64,000 nucleotides of DNA, taken from Rhizophlyctis rosea. Its lineage: Eukaryota; Chytridiomycota; Chytridiomycetes; Rhizophlyctidales; Rhizophlyctidaceae. Every line of letters starts with the position of its first letter. Position 1 is the stretch's first letter. The stretch spans positions 216,842 through 280,841 of the forward strand of contig JADGJC010000008.1 of NCBI GenBank assembly GCA_027596075.1. Reading direction: 5' to 3'. Positions 10,815 through 21,909 of the stretch are shown in pieces. The translations under genes were made by a program, and so were the position numbers. Below the pieces are notes generated by a model. It saw only the letters and a program-made list of their open reading frames with translations. It did no database searches and was not told the DNA's origin.

Positions 10815-13672
10815 ATGTCGTTCACAAATATGAGCTTCGAAGAGGTTTTAGACGACCTCCAAAGGTACACTTTGGTGAACTCTATCCGTCCTACTTCCCA
10901 TTGTAATAACACCTGTCCCGCAACAGCCGCTTCATCATCAACATCCCGGAAGAAGAGCTTTCATCCGTCGAGCGCATCTGCTTTCAAATCGAACAAGCAC
11001 ACTGGTTCTACGAGGACTTTGTCCGCGAGGAGAATCCGCGTCTTCCATCCTTTTCCCTCAAACACTTTTCCGCGCGATTCTTCCGGCATTGTCCGTTACT
11101 GCATCGATGGGCGCACGATCATGAGAAGGCTTTCTCAACATTCATGGAGTACAAAGTTCGGGTACCGGTGTGTGGAGCGATCATCTTGAACGAGGCGATG
11201 GATAAGGTGATATTCCAATGCAGTGTTGCTGCAGTCAGCACGATCTTAACATGTTGTGTTGCCCTTATCAGGTACTCCTAGTGAAAGGATGGAAACAAAG
11301 TTCCGGATGGGGTTTTCCGAAGGGAAAGATTAACAAGGATGAACCAGAAGCTCCTTGTGCGATTCGGGAGGTTCGTAGCATACTTTTATTTAGATGGTTC
11401 GGTATGCAGTGGGCTCAATGGCGATCTCTTCTTTGAATGAAGGTTAAGGAAGAGACGGGGTTTGACATTGGCCCCAACTTGCATGAAAACGAATATGTGG
11501 AGCGAACGATGAAGGATCAGAGGATCCGATTGTACATACTTACTGGCATACCCGAAACGACTGTGTTCGCACCTCAGACAAGGAAGGAAATTGGGGTGAG
11601 TGGCAATACACCTTGAGTGTCAATTTTTCGTCGATTCACAAAGTATCTTTTGATTGTTGCAGGCAATCAAATGGCACAAACTATCGGATCTTCCAGGATG
11701 GAACAAGGATGATTACGGCGTCCCTCGCGAAGGACGACACAAATTCTATATGGTTACGGCATTTGTGAGTGGACTAAGACAGTGGCTGATTCGATATCGG
11801 AAGGCGAAACGACAGGGGAAGGGGCGAAATGGGCGGAATCTCTCGGTTGTAATGGGTTACAAAACGGCAACAGATAGTGAAGGAGAAGGAGCCATATCGG
11901 ACTACGGACGGGTGTCGGATTATGGGAGGAGAGGTGGGAACGTATCTGAAGGGCACGGGGCGTTGGAAATTGGACAGAAACCGTTGGCGGAAATTACGGC
12001 AAACATGGCGCCTGTCAATGACTCGGCGGAGGCTACCGCCATGTCCATCAAGGCCTTGATTGGTATCGGCGGGTCGGGCCCGAATGGGCAAGTAGCACCT
12101 CCAGGAGCAACAATACAAGCGGCGAGCTATGCAGTACCAAACAGCGCACCCCTACCACCCAATCAAATACATGAGATTCACATTACTCCGCAACATCCCA
12201 TGAGCGGTCAGGAACTGCACGCGTCTATCGGATTTCAGCCTGCACAGGTTCCTCACGGATATCCTCCGCCGCATCCAATTCACCACCCAATGCCACCACC
12301 ACCACACGGTCCTTTGCCTTACCCGTCTACGCTACCACACTATCCACCTCAACCGGCGCAGTTCCCGCATCCACCAGAGCCACACATCATGCACCTGCCC
12401 CCGACTCCCCAACCGGTACCACAACCTCCCTCGCCACCACCACCACCGCAGCCAGTACCCATCGCCGCCGCATCACAAAACCGAGAAGCTCATCGCGCTA
12501 CATTGATGAACATCCTGGCCAACGGACCAGCAGCTCAGGGCGCGGCAACGATCCCTGTTCCGATGGGAATGGCGGGACCGGCTCCACCACCTCTTCCTCC
12601 TCCCCCACACGGACCGCCAATGGGATTGCCCATGGCGATGCCACCAGGTTCGGGACCACTCCAGTCACATCACGAAACCTCATCCCCGCCTTTTGTTCCA
12701 TCTGTGGTGCAGAATGCGCATGCACCGGTTTCTGCTCAGTCCCCGGCACAACCGGTTCGGAGTCCGTTTACAGTGGAAGGGAAGCAGAAGATGTTGATGG
12801 ATATTTTGAGGGGTGGTGGTGGTGCAGGTGCGGGAAGTGAATTTGGGAATGGGGGTTTGGATGGACGGAGCCGGTCGGCGTCGGTTTCAACGGCTGGGTA
12901 TGTGAGTGATGACGATGCATTGAAGAAGATGTTGGGGATTCCCATTGGTGGTGGGCAGGGACTGGTGGATGGGGATCATCATTTGCAGCAGCAGCAGCAG
13001 CAGCAGGGTGTCACGTCTCGGCAGTTGAGTTTGAGCCCGAGGACTGTTCCGGGGGTTCCGACGGCTTTGAGAGAGAGGAATGGGTCGGTGGGCAAGAGGG
13101 GGGACAGGGGTGATTTGGTGTTGGGTGTTGGTGGGGAGGTGGGGAGGAGTGTGCAGCAGGCTACTGGAGGAGGGGCGACCATGATTAGGAGTCCTAGGCC
13201 TAAGAAGCCGAAGGCGGCGGAGGGTGGTGCGTGGATTATTCCTCCGACGACTCAGGGGCAGGGTGTGGGTGGGGTTCCGGTGACAGATGGTATGGGCGGG
13301 AAGAAGGCGGATGGTGTTGGGATCGAGAGACCGTTGTCGGCGTCACGTGTCGGACCTGGCAGACCTTCATCACGTGGACAGAAGGTGTCGAAGGCTTCGG
13401 GGAGCAGGAATGGAAAAACTCCGTCCCCGGCACCAGTCCAAATCTTGAAACCGGTTGTTGGGAAGGTGGATAACGGGATTGTGGATGGTGTTGGGGATGG
13501 TGGGAAGGAGAGGGTGAAAGAGAAGGAGAAGGAGAAAGAAAGCCCGGTTTCTGCGCTCAGTGAACGGAGTGTTAGTTCGACCAAGTTGGGAGTTGCGAGG
13601 CAGAGGAGTTTCCCGTTGTTGAATTTCTCGTTTGATGTGGATAAGATCATGGAGGCTTTTTCGCAGGCTTGA
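10815..13672 (+). CDS. DCP2: mRNA-decapping enzyme subunit 2 (Dcp2, Nudix hydrolase)
   Basis: Five exons (10815-10864, 10927-11206, 11272-11370, 11443-11595, 11663-13672) give 863 residues. Residues 1-95 are the Dcp2 regulatory domain ([17 protein letters not shown], then [14 protein letters not shown]), which binds Dcp1. The Nudix box is at about 128-150: G-x5-E-x7-REVKEETGF, with Glu143, Glu146 and Glu147 as metal ligands. Box B follows with KWHKL, then FYMVTAFV. The enzyme hydrolyses the m7G cap, releasing m7GDP and committing mRNA to 5'-3' decay in cytoplasmic P-bodies. The remaining 600 residues are disordered: Pro/His-rich, then Gly-rich, a short Gln run (CAG repeats near 12985), and short hydrophobic motifs ([24 protein letters not shown]) of the kind that bind Edc3/Pat1 in yeasts. 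Confidence 0.97.
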
Positions 13673-14091
13673 TGGGTGCGGGTGTTAGTTTCAGTGCAGA
13701 TTTGGTTTTAGTGGTGTGGGTGTTTTTGCAAAGTTGGGTAGGGAGAGTATGTTAATAGTGAGATGGGGCTTTTTTGGGTTGGGTTGAGGGGGTTTGTGCT
13801 TGGTGGGGTAGGTTTGCGAAGGAGATGTAACAGAGTTGTTGTGACTGTTGCGTGAAATTTTGAAAGCAGGGAATTGCAGAGTGACTTTGTTGATTGTGAC
13901 GGTAGTGATGTGTGCTTCCGTCAATTGAAGCATGTAATTGTTGGTACCGAAATCAATCTATCAGAGCCACGATCAGGATCATTGCGGCCTAGTCATGCTA
14001 TTCCTAAATCACCTTACCACAAACAACGACGCTTTCCCATACCATAGCATGGCTTAACCTCATTTGAATGTCCCTCATCATCGTATTCGAC

Positions 14092-14099
14092 TATAAAAT
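14092..14099 (+). promoter_or_regulatory. TATA-like box for array gene A
   Basis: TATAAAA lies about 60 bases upstream of the ATG at 14154, in an otherwise mixed sequence; spacing fits a TATA box with a short leader. Confidence 0.45.
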
Positions 14100-14153
14100 C
14101 AGCCATGAGTCCTGATCGCTGCCTGCACTTTGTTTAGCAATCAACAAAGCATA

Positions 14154-14903
14154 ATGTCCAAACAGCTAGAAAGATGGCTTGAGGCCCAGCACCCGTATTT
14201 TTGGCAAAAACAACTGGAAAGGACGGCTCGTGAGACGGGTGTGCCTGAGTTGGCCGAGTCTTCCACAACATCACATACCGGCAACTATAAGGTCGATGTG
14301 CCTCCTCCTCCCTCCTCCTCCTTGAACGCGAAAACCCCTGCCGTATGGTCCTCTTTTGAGGATGAAATCGGACCCTCCACATCGGCTCATGTACCACCCC
14401 GAACCACCACGGCGACTCCGGATCCTGCACTTCTCAGTGATGACGTTCAGCAGTTCATTGAATCGATCATCACACAATCCTCCCTCGACCTTGCAAATGC
14501 GCGGGCAGAGCTTGCAACCAAGCAGAGGGAGATTGATATGCTAAGGCGGAGGGTGGCGGAGTTAGAGGGTGGTAGTGGTGGGAAGGGAAAAGAGAGGGTA
14601 TATGAGAGCGAGGATTTTGCGATGGAAAGTAGGAATGATATGACTCAAGATTTGGTTCGCGTATCAGAACGGCTGGAGGTCGACCATTCTCTTGGGACAA
14701 AGTTGACGGGATACACGTTGGGATATGTAGCGCAACTGAGTTATGAGACGATGGGGAGGGAGGAGATGAAGCGGTGGGTCGAGATCTTGATTGAGAGGTG
14801 TAGGGATTTGGAGGGAGTTAATGAGAGGTTGAGGATGGGTGGCGGGGAAGATGGGAGGGGTGCAACTGGTGGGGGAGAAGGGGAATGTTACGGCGGCGAT
14901 TGA
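14154..14903 (+). CDS. Array gene A: coiled-coil protein, short member of a four-gene tandem family
   Basis: One exon, 249 residues, start MSKQLERWLEAQ. After a Pro/Ser/Thr-rich region, residues about 105-145 form a coiled coil starting VQQFIESIITQSS (shared with the other members as xxQxxIDSIxAxS). A second conserved block follows: YVAQLSYET, then KRWVEILIERCRDLEGVNERLR. This block is repeated in genes B, C and D downstream and defines the family. Gene A lacks the UIM-like and acidic C-terminal exon of the other three and ends in a Gly-rich tail, so it is either a shortened copy or a distinct form. No known family is recognised. The function is unknown. Confidence 0.75.
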   Translation: MSKQLERWLEAQHPYFWQKQLERTARETGVPELAESSTTSHTGNYKVDVPPPPSSSLNAKTPAVWSSFEDEIGPSTSAHVPPRTTTATPDPALLSDDVQQFIESIITQSSLDLANARAELATKQREIDMLRRRVAELEGGSGGKGKERVYESEDFAMESRNDMTQDLVRVSERLEVDHSLGTKLTGYTLGYVAQLSYETMGREEMKRWVEILIERCRDLEGVNERLRMGGGEDGRGATGGGEGECYGGD

Positions 14904-15446
14904 TGATTTGGCGGTGGTGATTGGCGATAATGAATGGGATCAAATGGCTACTTTGCGGAGAACAGTTTGCAGTGGTGAGGGGTGAGAGTCTCCAAACTTG
15001 ACAGCCATAGCCACGTATGAATACAGCCGTATCTTAGAAATCGATAGAATTGTAACGCTGACTGCAACCGTTCGCACAGCTACCCTTCCCATTTTGATTC
15101 AACAACACTGCCAATCGTGTAACGCACTTCGTATCCAAGTTTTTTTTTTTGATTGCAGCATTATCTGTATAGCAAAGTTTGTAACAAATCATGAAAAAGG
15201 GGTATCGCCAGAGCTCGCGAGCAAAGTGTTTCGGCGCATTTGAAAAGTTTGGGGGGTTGAGCCGGACGTGCCCAAAGAGTTTGCGTAATCTGAAGCATAT
15301 TTGCGACGTCCGGGGCAGTACATACATTCAACCATCTTGAACACATAATTGATTGATGTACGTGTGTGTTGCATACCAAAAGCATGCAGGAATATCAAAT
15401 GTATCAAAGCACACCAACCCACAAGCCTGACACGTCTTCCACGATG

Positions 15447-15482
15447 GTGTGGCTTGGGATTCGCGTTTCGAATGACTGTGCC
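15447..15482 (+). promoter_or_regulatory. Conserved 36-base element upstream of array gene B
   Basis: Reads TGTGGCTT, six free bases, CGCGT, six free bases, TGACTGTGCCA; all fixed blocks and the spacing are identical at 18362 and 21214. It lies about 95-130 bases before the gene B ATG, beside the 3' end of gene A. A shared regulatory site is the simplest reading. Confidence 0.65.
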
Positions 15483-15575
15483 ACCATCGGATTGCCCATC
15501 CATTCTGGAGCACAAAAACCCCTAAAAACAATAAACAGGACAAACCACCACCTTGTCAATCATCCTCCACAAACC

Positions 15576-17742
15576 ATGGCCCACCCTCCTTCGGACGACG
15601 AAAAATGGCTGTCTGACGATGAAAATGTATTTGTTACTTCACCCACTACCTGGCGCCAGGAGCAGCCCGTCCGTTCGGCGCCGCTGTCGTTGTCGACTGC
15701 GAAAAATGTTGTAAGGCTCAAAAGACCAGGGGATACGGATCCGGCGTTGGCTATGAGGCCTGTGGATTTCACTCAGAGTGGTTCGGTGATGCCATTGGGG
15801 GAGGGAAGACAGCCTGGCGAGCCGCGCATGTTGGAGATGGGGCGTGAGGCCAGGCCGGGACGGCGTTTTGGCCAGGGTCCGAAACGTAAGCTTGATGATA
15901 GCGTGGAAGATGTTTCGAACCTTCCAGGTACTCTCGGGCAAGAAGAATCACAGGCGGATGAAAGGTGAGTTGTTTGAGTGGCTATTTTGACATCGAAGGG
16001 CATCGCAGTGTTTAATTCATCGCTCACTTCGTGAAGCAGGATCGAATCTCCAGATTCTCGTTTGCCAGCTGCCTCAAACACAAAACAAATTGATGAACCA
16101 CCAACCACATCACCCGAGCCTCCCTCCGGAATCCAGCCTGAAGAAATAGCCGAGATCTCCGAAGAGGCAGAAGCGTCTCCTACCACTGCCACAATAGATC
16201 CTGACGCCGACACTTTCCCAGAAACCATACCTCCCAAGTTCGTCCCCCACCCCCCACCCCCAACCTCGCGAACCTGACCGCAGCCCACATCGCAGACGAC
16301 ACCCAAACCCTCATCGACTCCATCTTCGCCGAATCCGCGCGTCAGAGCGCTGACGCCGAACGCCGTATGGCAACGGTGGTACGAAAGTTGGCGGAGTCGG
16401 AGAAGTGGAGGTATATACTCCAAGACCGGTGTAGGGAGGTGGAGAAGACGAATGAGAGGTTGAGGGAGGAGTTGAGGGTTTGTCAGGCAAGGTTGATGAG
16501 GTGTTATGAAATGGTGAGGGGTGGTGGCACGAAGGAAGATTTGGTGGAGGAGTTCAGGAGATTGAGAGGACTTGAGGTGTGGGGTGGTGGGGACTGCGAT
16601 GGTCAAGGTAGTTGATTGTGATTGTTGAGTTGTATCACGTCTCATCACCCTCTCATCCTGATTCCTGTCTTACTTCTGCTGAAAAAGGTACCAAACCTCC
16701 TGAACCTTCTGCTGAAGTTGCGGCACCGAGGAGGGATATGAGGCCAAAGGTAAGTGGTGAAGTGGAATCGACCCACTGCTTTGTGTACAAAGTGTCTTTG
16801 ACGCCACTGTTGGTTTAGCCGGTTTCCGAGCTTTCGGAAGAAGAGCAATTACTACTGGCGTTGGCGGCTTCGGTGGAACAGAAGGATGAGGGTGTAAAGA
16901 ATCAGGACAAGCAGCGGGGGGAGGATGCGCAAGATGGTGCTGATCCAGAGATGGACGCTGAAGTGATGAAAGATGTGATCGCTCTGTCGTTGAAAGCAGA
17001 TGAAGATGACGGCAAACCGACTGCTCCTTCCCGGATTGACACCTTACCCAGCAATGTCAACCAGATCGACCGAACAATGAATGAAAAGAAGAAAACTGCA
17101 CCCCCTGTTCGTCGAGTCACTCCTCCCATTCCTCCAACGCACCTCAATCACCTCAATCCAATCCAGGCCGGAAATGAGGCCCTCGCCGCTCTCCGAAGGC
17201 TACATCCCCGGCGCAGCATATCACCACCACCAAAACTACCACCAACGTCCGTTCCCTTCATATCCCCATCTCGATTCCCAAAACAACCCGTACAAGCAGT
17301 ACCGCCGCCTGTACCAGTTCTGACGTCCCTGCAACCGGATTGTGTCTTCCACCCACAATTCGGATGGATTCCACTTCCCGCAGAGTGGAATTCACCTCCA
17401 TCCGCCACCCCGCCCACGCCTTCATCCTCAACTGCCACCGCGCTTTCGCCTTCACCTTCAACCACAACCGAGATGTCGTCAGCTCCTAGCCATGGGTACA
17501 CGTATACGTCTCCGATTGATCTTGTTATCCCGATCAAGTGCCATGATAACACGCAGAAGCCGCTGAATCTGCGAAAAGGAGATAATGTGTGGGAGGTGAC
17601 GAAGGGATTTGTTGGTGATTATAGGAGGAGAGTGTTGGGAAATATGTGCAGGAGTATGTATGATATGGTTTGTGAAAAACTTGAGGAGGCGGTGAGAGAA
17701 GAGCGTAAGGCGGCGGAGGAGGGGCGGATGGGGAGGGTGTAG
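15576..17742 (+). CDS. Array gene B: coiled-coil protein with two UIM-like motifs and a long C-terminal extension
   Basis: Exons 15576-15964, 16040-16607, 16688-16749 and 16819-17742, about 647 residues. The middle carries the family block: ADDTQTLIDSIFAES, then EKWRYILQDRCREVEKTNERLR. The last exon starts VSELSEEEQLLLALAAS, a textbook ubiquitin-interacting motif (acidic run, Leu, Ala, then Ser), and a second candidate follows (DVIALSLKADED). After a Pro-rich stretch the C-terminus ends in a charged helical segment (residues about 560-647) not found in C or D. The frame breaks by one base within C-rich sequence near 16241-16260: upstream the frame is open to a TGA at 16275, downstream the family block reads in another frame with no intron to bridge them. 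That is a homopolymer base error or a real lesion. Binding of ubiquitin is inferred from motif only. Confidence 0.72.
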
Positions 17743-18968
17743 TTTTGGAGTTTGGTTCGGTCTTGATCGGTGGGCTGGAACGCGATTTTGGAAAGAGCGG
17801 TTTGCTGGGGAATTCGTAGGGTACGTGTGGGAGGGAAGTGTCCGCGATGTGACCATGTTTTACGGCGGATGTAAATATTTCAGTTTGGAGCCGCACATGC
17901 AATTCATCTTACACAAATATTACTTCGACCATTTCTCAGTTCCTTGTGAACAACTACGGTGGGGTAGGTATGTAACTTGCGATTTGAATGGGATCATCAA
18001 GTTTTGTGCAGATGGGATCTCGTATGCAAAACGGTCCTGGGGGCTTGGTTTCCTTATAAAACATTTGTTTTTCCGCCCATGAAGAATGAAGAGTGTCGTT
18101 CAAAACCATTGTCTTGAACGCATTTTCTTTTCACTTTGTCGTTCGCAGGTGCCCTTTGAGACCGCACAAGGTGAATGAACATCCGAACCTTGCAAGCGAC
18201 ATGCAGTCACCAGCGAGTGAACCAGCTTAAGTGACTGAGAAACAAAGTACCAAAGTTTATGATCGTATCAAGATGTGAGCTTTACAACATTTAGGTGCGA
18301 GAGGGGTGGACCTAACTGGCATGCCACAAGTCCCTGACCAGACGGAACGCTTTCCTCACCCTGTGGCTTGTAAGACGCGTCACGAGTGACTGTGCCACGA
18401 GCTATCGCTCTTTTGCCAATGAGGAGCCGAGTACTGAGTGCCATCTTTGGTATGTGCATCAATTGACTACATCCAGCGACAATTTGCTAAACCAAGCGGT
18501 GACGCGTGTCATGGGTGGACTCTAGTCTCTACTGCTGTCTCCAAGGAACGGGGATGAGTAGTACCGACAGGCACCAAGCCAATTAGGGCAGCGATACGAC
18601 GATCTTCAAGTAATGCGGGCATGAAGTAAACAGAAACAAATAATGGAGTCAAAGGACACTGTCTCACTCGATGGATCGTCAAGTGAGAAATGATGGGAGG
18701 AGAGGAGTCCAATCATTGATATCCCGCTTACTGAATACAGTGTCGTGTCTGGTGTGCCTTCGTCATCACAAGCTGGCGAACTAGCAGGAAAACTGTTCAT
18801 GTTATTGATATTTGATCAAATCACTTTGCACTATATTTTAGCGGATTGCGCAACGCACCTTGCTCGACGCTCTGCGTCCCATAAGCTATAAGCGGGTCAG
18901 GCAGCCATTCTACAGCAATCAGACTCGTATTGTCCTCTACACCAGACACTCAAATCCTCGCCACCAGT
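17743..18968. other. Intergenic region between array genes B and C
   Basis: No supported gene. It holds the second copy of the conserved 36-base element (18362-18397) and a TATA-like CTATAAG near 18885, about 80 bases before the gene C ATG. Confidence 0.4.
18362..18397 (+). promoter_or_regulatory. Conserved 36-base element upstream of array gene C
   Basis: Same three fixed blocks and spacing as the element before gene B (TGTGGCTT, CGCGT, TGACTGTGCCA). It lies about 570-600 bases before the gene C ATG. Confidence 0.65.
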
Positions 18969-20681
18969 ATGCCTCACCCAAGTCCAGAAGAGAACTCACT
19001 CTCCAAAAACAACTTGGAGAGTTTGTTCGGCGGCGTCAGTCGAAGCACCAGGTATGAAGCAGCTTCCTGTCCTTCATCGCCCGCGTTATCATCATTGACA
19101 TCCAAGCTTAGACGTCATCAAATACCTCACGAGGCCCTACGCGCTTTCAGGAAAATCCGACCTCCCTCCCCATCTCGCCAAGACACACCAAAATCGCCCA
19201 ACAACACCAGCCAGCCGCCCTACTATCACATCCCAGGTCCCATTCACAGCGAGCCGTCCAAAGCGGATCCGGAGAAGCCCGACATGCTGCTCTATCTGCA
19301 GGATTCCGAGGTCCCCAAAGCTGCAGAGAAGGAAACAAATGCACCAAGGTTCAGGGCCTCCAGGATTCGCTCCCAAGGTTTATGGGACATGTGTTCGAAG
19401 CCCGACCATGACAACATCCCGGCATCATTCCACTCACTCTCGTCACCCCTACCGGCTGAGAAGACCTCTAGTCTGGCGAAGGAAGTCGCTCCTCCTCAAT
19501 ACAACAGTATCGACACTGCACCAAGGCCGTTATCACCTTCCTTCGATTTCCTCGAAAGTAGCGTTCCCATTACCACCTCCGTCCAAACCTATCCCTCGCA
19601 CATCCCTGCCAACCCCGAACAACTCATTGACTCCATGCTCGCGCAATGGTCTTTCGAGTCTTCAAATACCGCGAAGATCCTCGCCACTAAAGACGCCCAA
19701 CTGGCGCAGAAGGAAGTCGAGACCGGACATTTGAAGGCTATGTTGAGGGAGTTGGGGTTGTCGGGTGACGTTGGGTCACCTGGAGAAGATGAGAGTACGG
19801 ACAAGCAAGAAGGAAGTCCCGGCTCCTTGGGCGTACCACCTTCATCCGACTCCACAATCAAAACTCGCTGGCGTAATGATGATACATCGGACTACACGTC
19901 TGCTTACATGTCCCAATTGAGCTTTGAAACCTCTACCTCAGAAGAGGGGAAGAGGTGGAAGGAGATGTTGTTGAAGCGCTGTGATGATCTGGAGAAGGCC
20001 AATAGGGAGTTGAAGAGGGTGGTGGCGCAGCGTGATGCGGAAATGCGGGAACTTCGGGATAAGGTGAAGGGTGGGAAGGGGTTTGATGGTGGGAATGGGA
20101 CGTTTGAGGCGGATGAGAGGGGTTTTACGGCATGGGGAAGGGGTGATGGGTCAGAAGCTGTAAGGAAGAGTGAGAGGCATTTGGTAACTATTCTGAAACT
20201 ATGTCAGTATTGACGTCACAATAACAGTAACGATTCACCACCTACTATTTTGTAGAAAGTTTCGGAACTGTCGGAGGATGAACAACTGCAACTCGCACTA
20301 GCGGCCTCTCAAGGACAACTCAACATCCAGTCCAGCAAATGCAGCCAGCCGATGGACGACGACGAGTTGGGGGCAGAAAATGATTCGGATGAGGCAATGG
20401 TGGGAAGCGAGGTTGGCGAACTGGAGGATGATGCCGACAACTACAAAGACGACAAAACGGTGACGGACGAAGAAGAAGACTTCTCCCAAATAAAAGACCA
20501 ACACCGCATTCGTCCTATACACCTCCAACAATCATCCGCCAGCCTTACATTTGGTCCTGCCCATACCCAAAGCGACGACGACGATGAATTGTACACTACT
20601 ATCTCAGAGTCGGAAGTCAAAAGCTACGGATCCTCTATGGCTGACTGGCGTGATTCTGAGGACGAAGAATGGGGCTTTTGA
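18969..20681 (+). CDS. Array gene C: coiled-coil protein with UIM-like motif and acidic tail
   Basis: Two exons (18969-20183 and 20256-20681) give 546 residues; this is the cleanest member of the array. The first 210 residues are Ser/Pro-rich and disordered. Then come NPEQLIDSMLAQ with a short coiled coil, and the family block YMSQLSFET, KRWKEMLLKRCDDLEKANREL followed by a long charged helix. The second exon opens KVSELSEDEQLQLALAAS, matching the ubiquitin-interacting motif at every key position. It then runs into an acidic region and ends WRDSEDEEWGF. The intron sits exactly where gene D has one (after a Leu codon, before Lys-Val-Ser-Glu-Leu). A ubiquitin-binding adaptor role is inference. 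A second possible intron (GTATGA at 19052) cannot be excluded. Confidence 0.82.
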
Positions 20682-21909
20682 GGAGCGGGTTGATCGTGTG
20701 GTGTTGCAGGGGGGAACTAGGCGGTCAGCTGTGGTGGTAGTGCGGCGGTAGTCTTTGTGTGGCTGGTTATAGATGGTTGGGGAGAGAGAGGGGAGGATTC
20801 TGGTGTCAGTGATTGATGCATTCTCCTCTTTCGCATACGTTTTGAACGTATCGTTCTGTCTTGTAAGTTTTATCTCCTGCTTCGTTGCTCCTGCTCTTTT
20901 CGGCGTGATTTCCTTTGCTCTGAGCATGGGCTCTTGTGTTTTACTACGAGGGTATACCTGCGGGTTGAATCAAATTGTTTCTTTATCGTGCAATTCTTAT
21001 TTTGCATGGCACGTTTTGGATGTGAGCGAGGCTGCACCTGATTCGAAGCTCAAATGGGCATTTTTGCCTTGAGACCCGCTCGACCCTCAATGAGTATCGT
21101 TGATCTTTTGGGATTATTTTCAAAAGTGACTAGTGCCGATTCAGGTACTTCAGCAGTAAGAAGCACGGAATGTACTTGAGCAGCGTCTCAAATGTCGAGT
21201 CAAGATGGTGGGATGTGGCTTATGCATCGCGTTTCTTATGACTGTGCCATTTGTGCCACAAACAAACTTCGTTTTCATCCGGCGGCCCAGAAGGAAATAA
21301 AGTAAACAATGAAGCCCATCATGTCCATCTGCTTGGAAGAGAATCTGTTGACGCCACATTGTGCGTAGTCAGCGTCATCTGAGACTGCATGTATTGAGGC
21401 GCGGGTATTTCGAACTTATATTTGGGAACACCAACCATCAGTGGGGAAGTAGTGCTGAGCATTGTGGGTCTCATGACCATGTCGCGGGGTAGGTCCCACT
21501 AGAGGTCCCACATCTTCCCACGCGTCGCGATAGCAATGACGGGCAATAGTGAAACAGGAACAACTTTCGGGAAGCGAAGCGAAATTAGTTTGGTGAATGT
21601 GAGGTTAAGTGATCATCATGTAATTGTTTGTGTCAAAGTTCCCGAGTTTGCGCAGTGACTGCTTTCGTGGTGCGCTTTCCCATCACATGCCAGCATAGTA
21701 GGTTATTCATGAGACCAACGGTGCCATCTGTGCTGATTGATTTCATTTATCTGTACTGATCGCCTACTCCCCATACTTCTCATCCTACTCCATCGAGCAC
21801 CATCCGCTGGATTAACTATAACGTTTTCAGAGCGACTGTCACGCACTTAAACGACAGTAAAATCAAGTCTCATCGTCTTCTTCCGCAAAGGAGCAGAAAA
21901 TCTATCAAT
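20682..21909. other. Intergenic region between array genes C and D
   Basis: No supported gene; short frames here lack homology. It holds the third copy of the conserved element (21214-21249). Confidence 0.4.
21214..21249 (+). promoter_or_regulatory. Conserved 36-base element upstream of array gene D
   Basis: Third copy with the same fixed blocks and spacing (TGTGGCTT, CGCGT, TGACTGTGCCA). It lies about 660-695 bases before the gene D ATG. Between the first two blocks it carries the palindrome ATGCAT. Confidence 0.65.

Noticed and set aside
20773..21072. Open frame of 99 codons after array gene C
   Set aside because: It lies in the probable 3' flank, with no paralogue after gene B or D and no recognisable domain.
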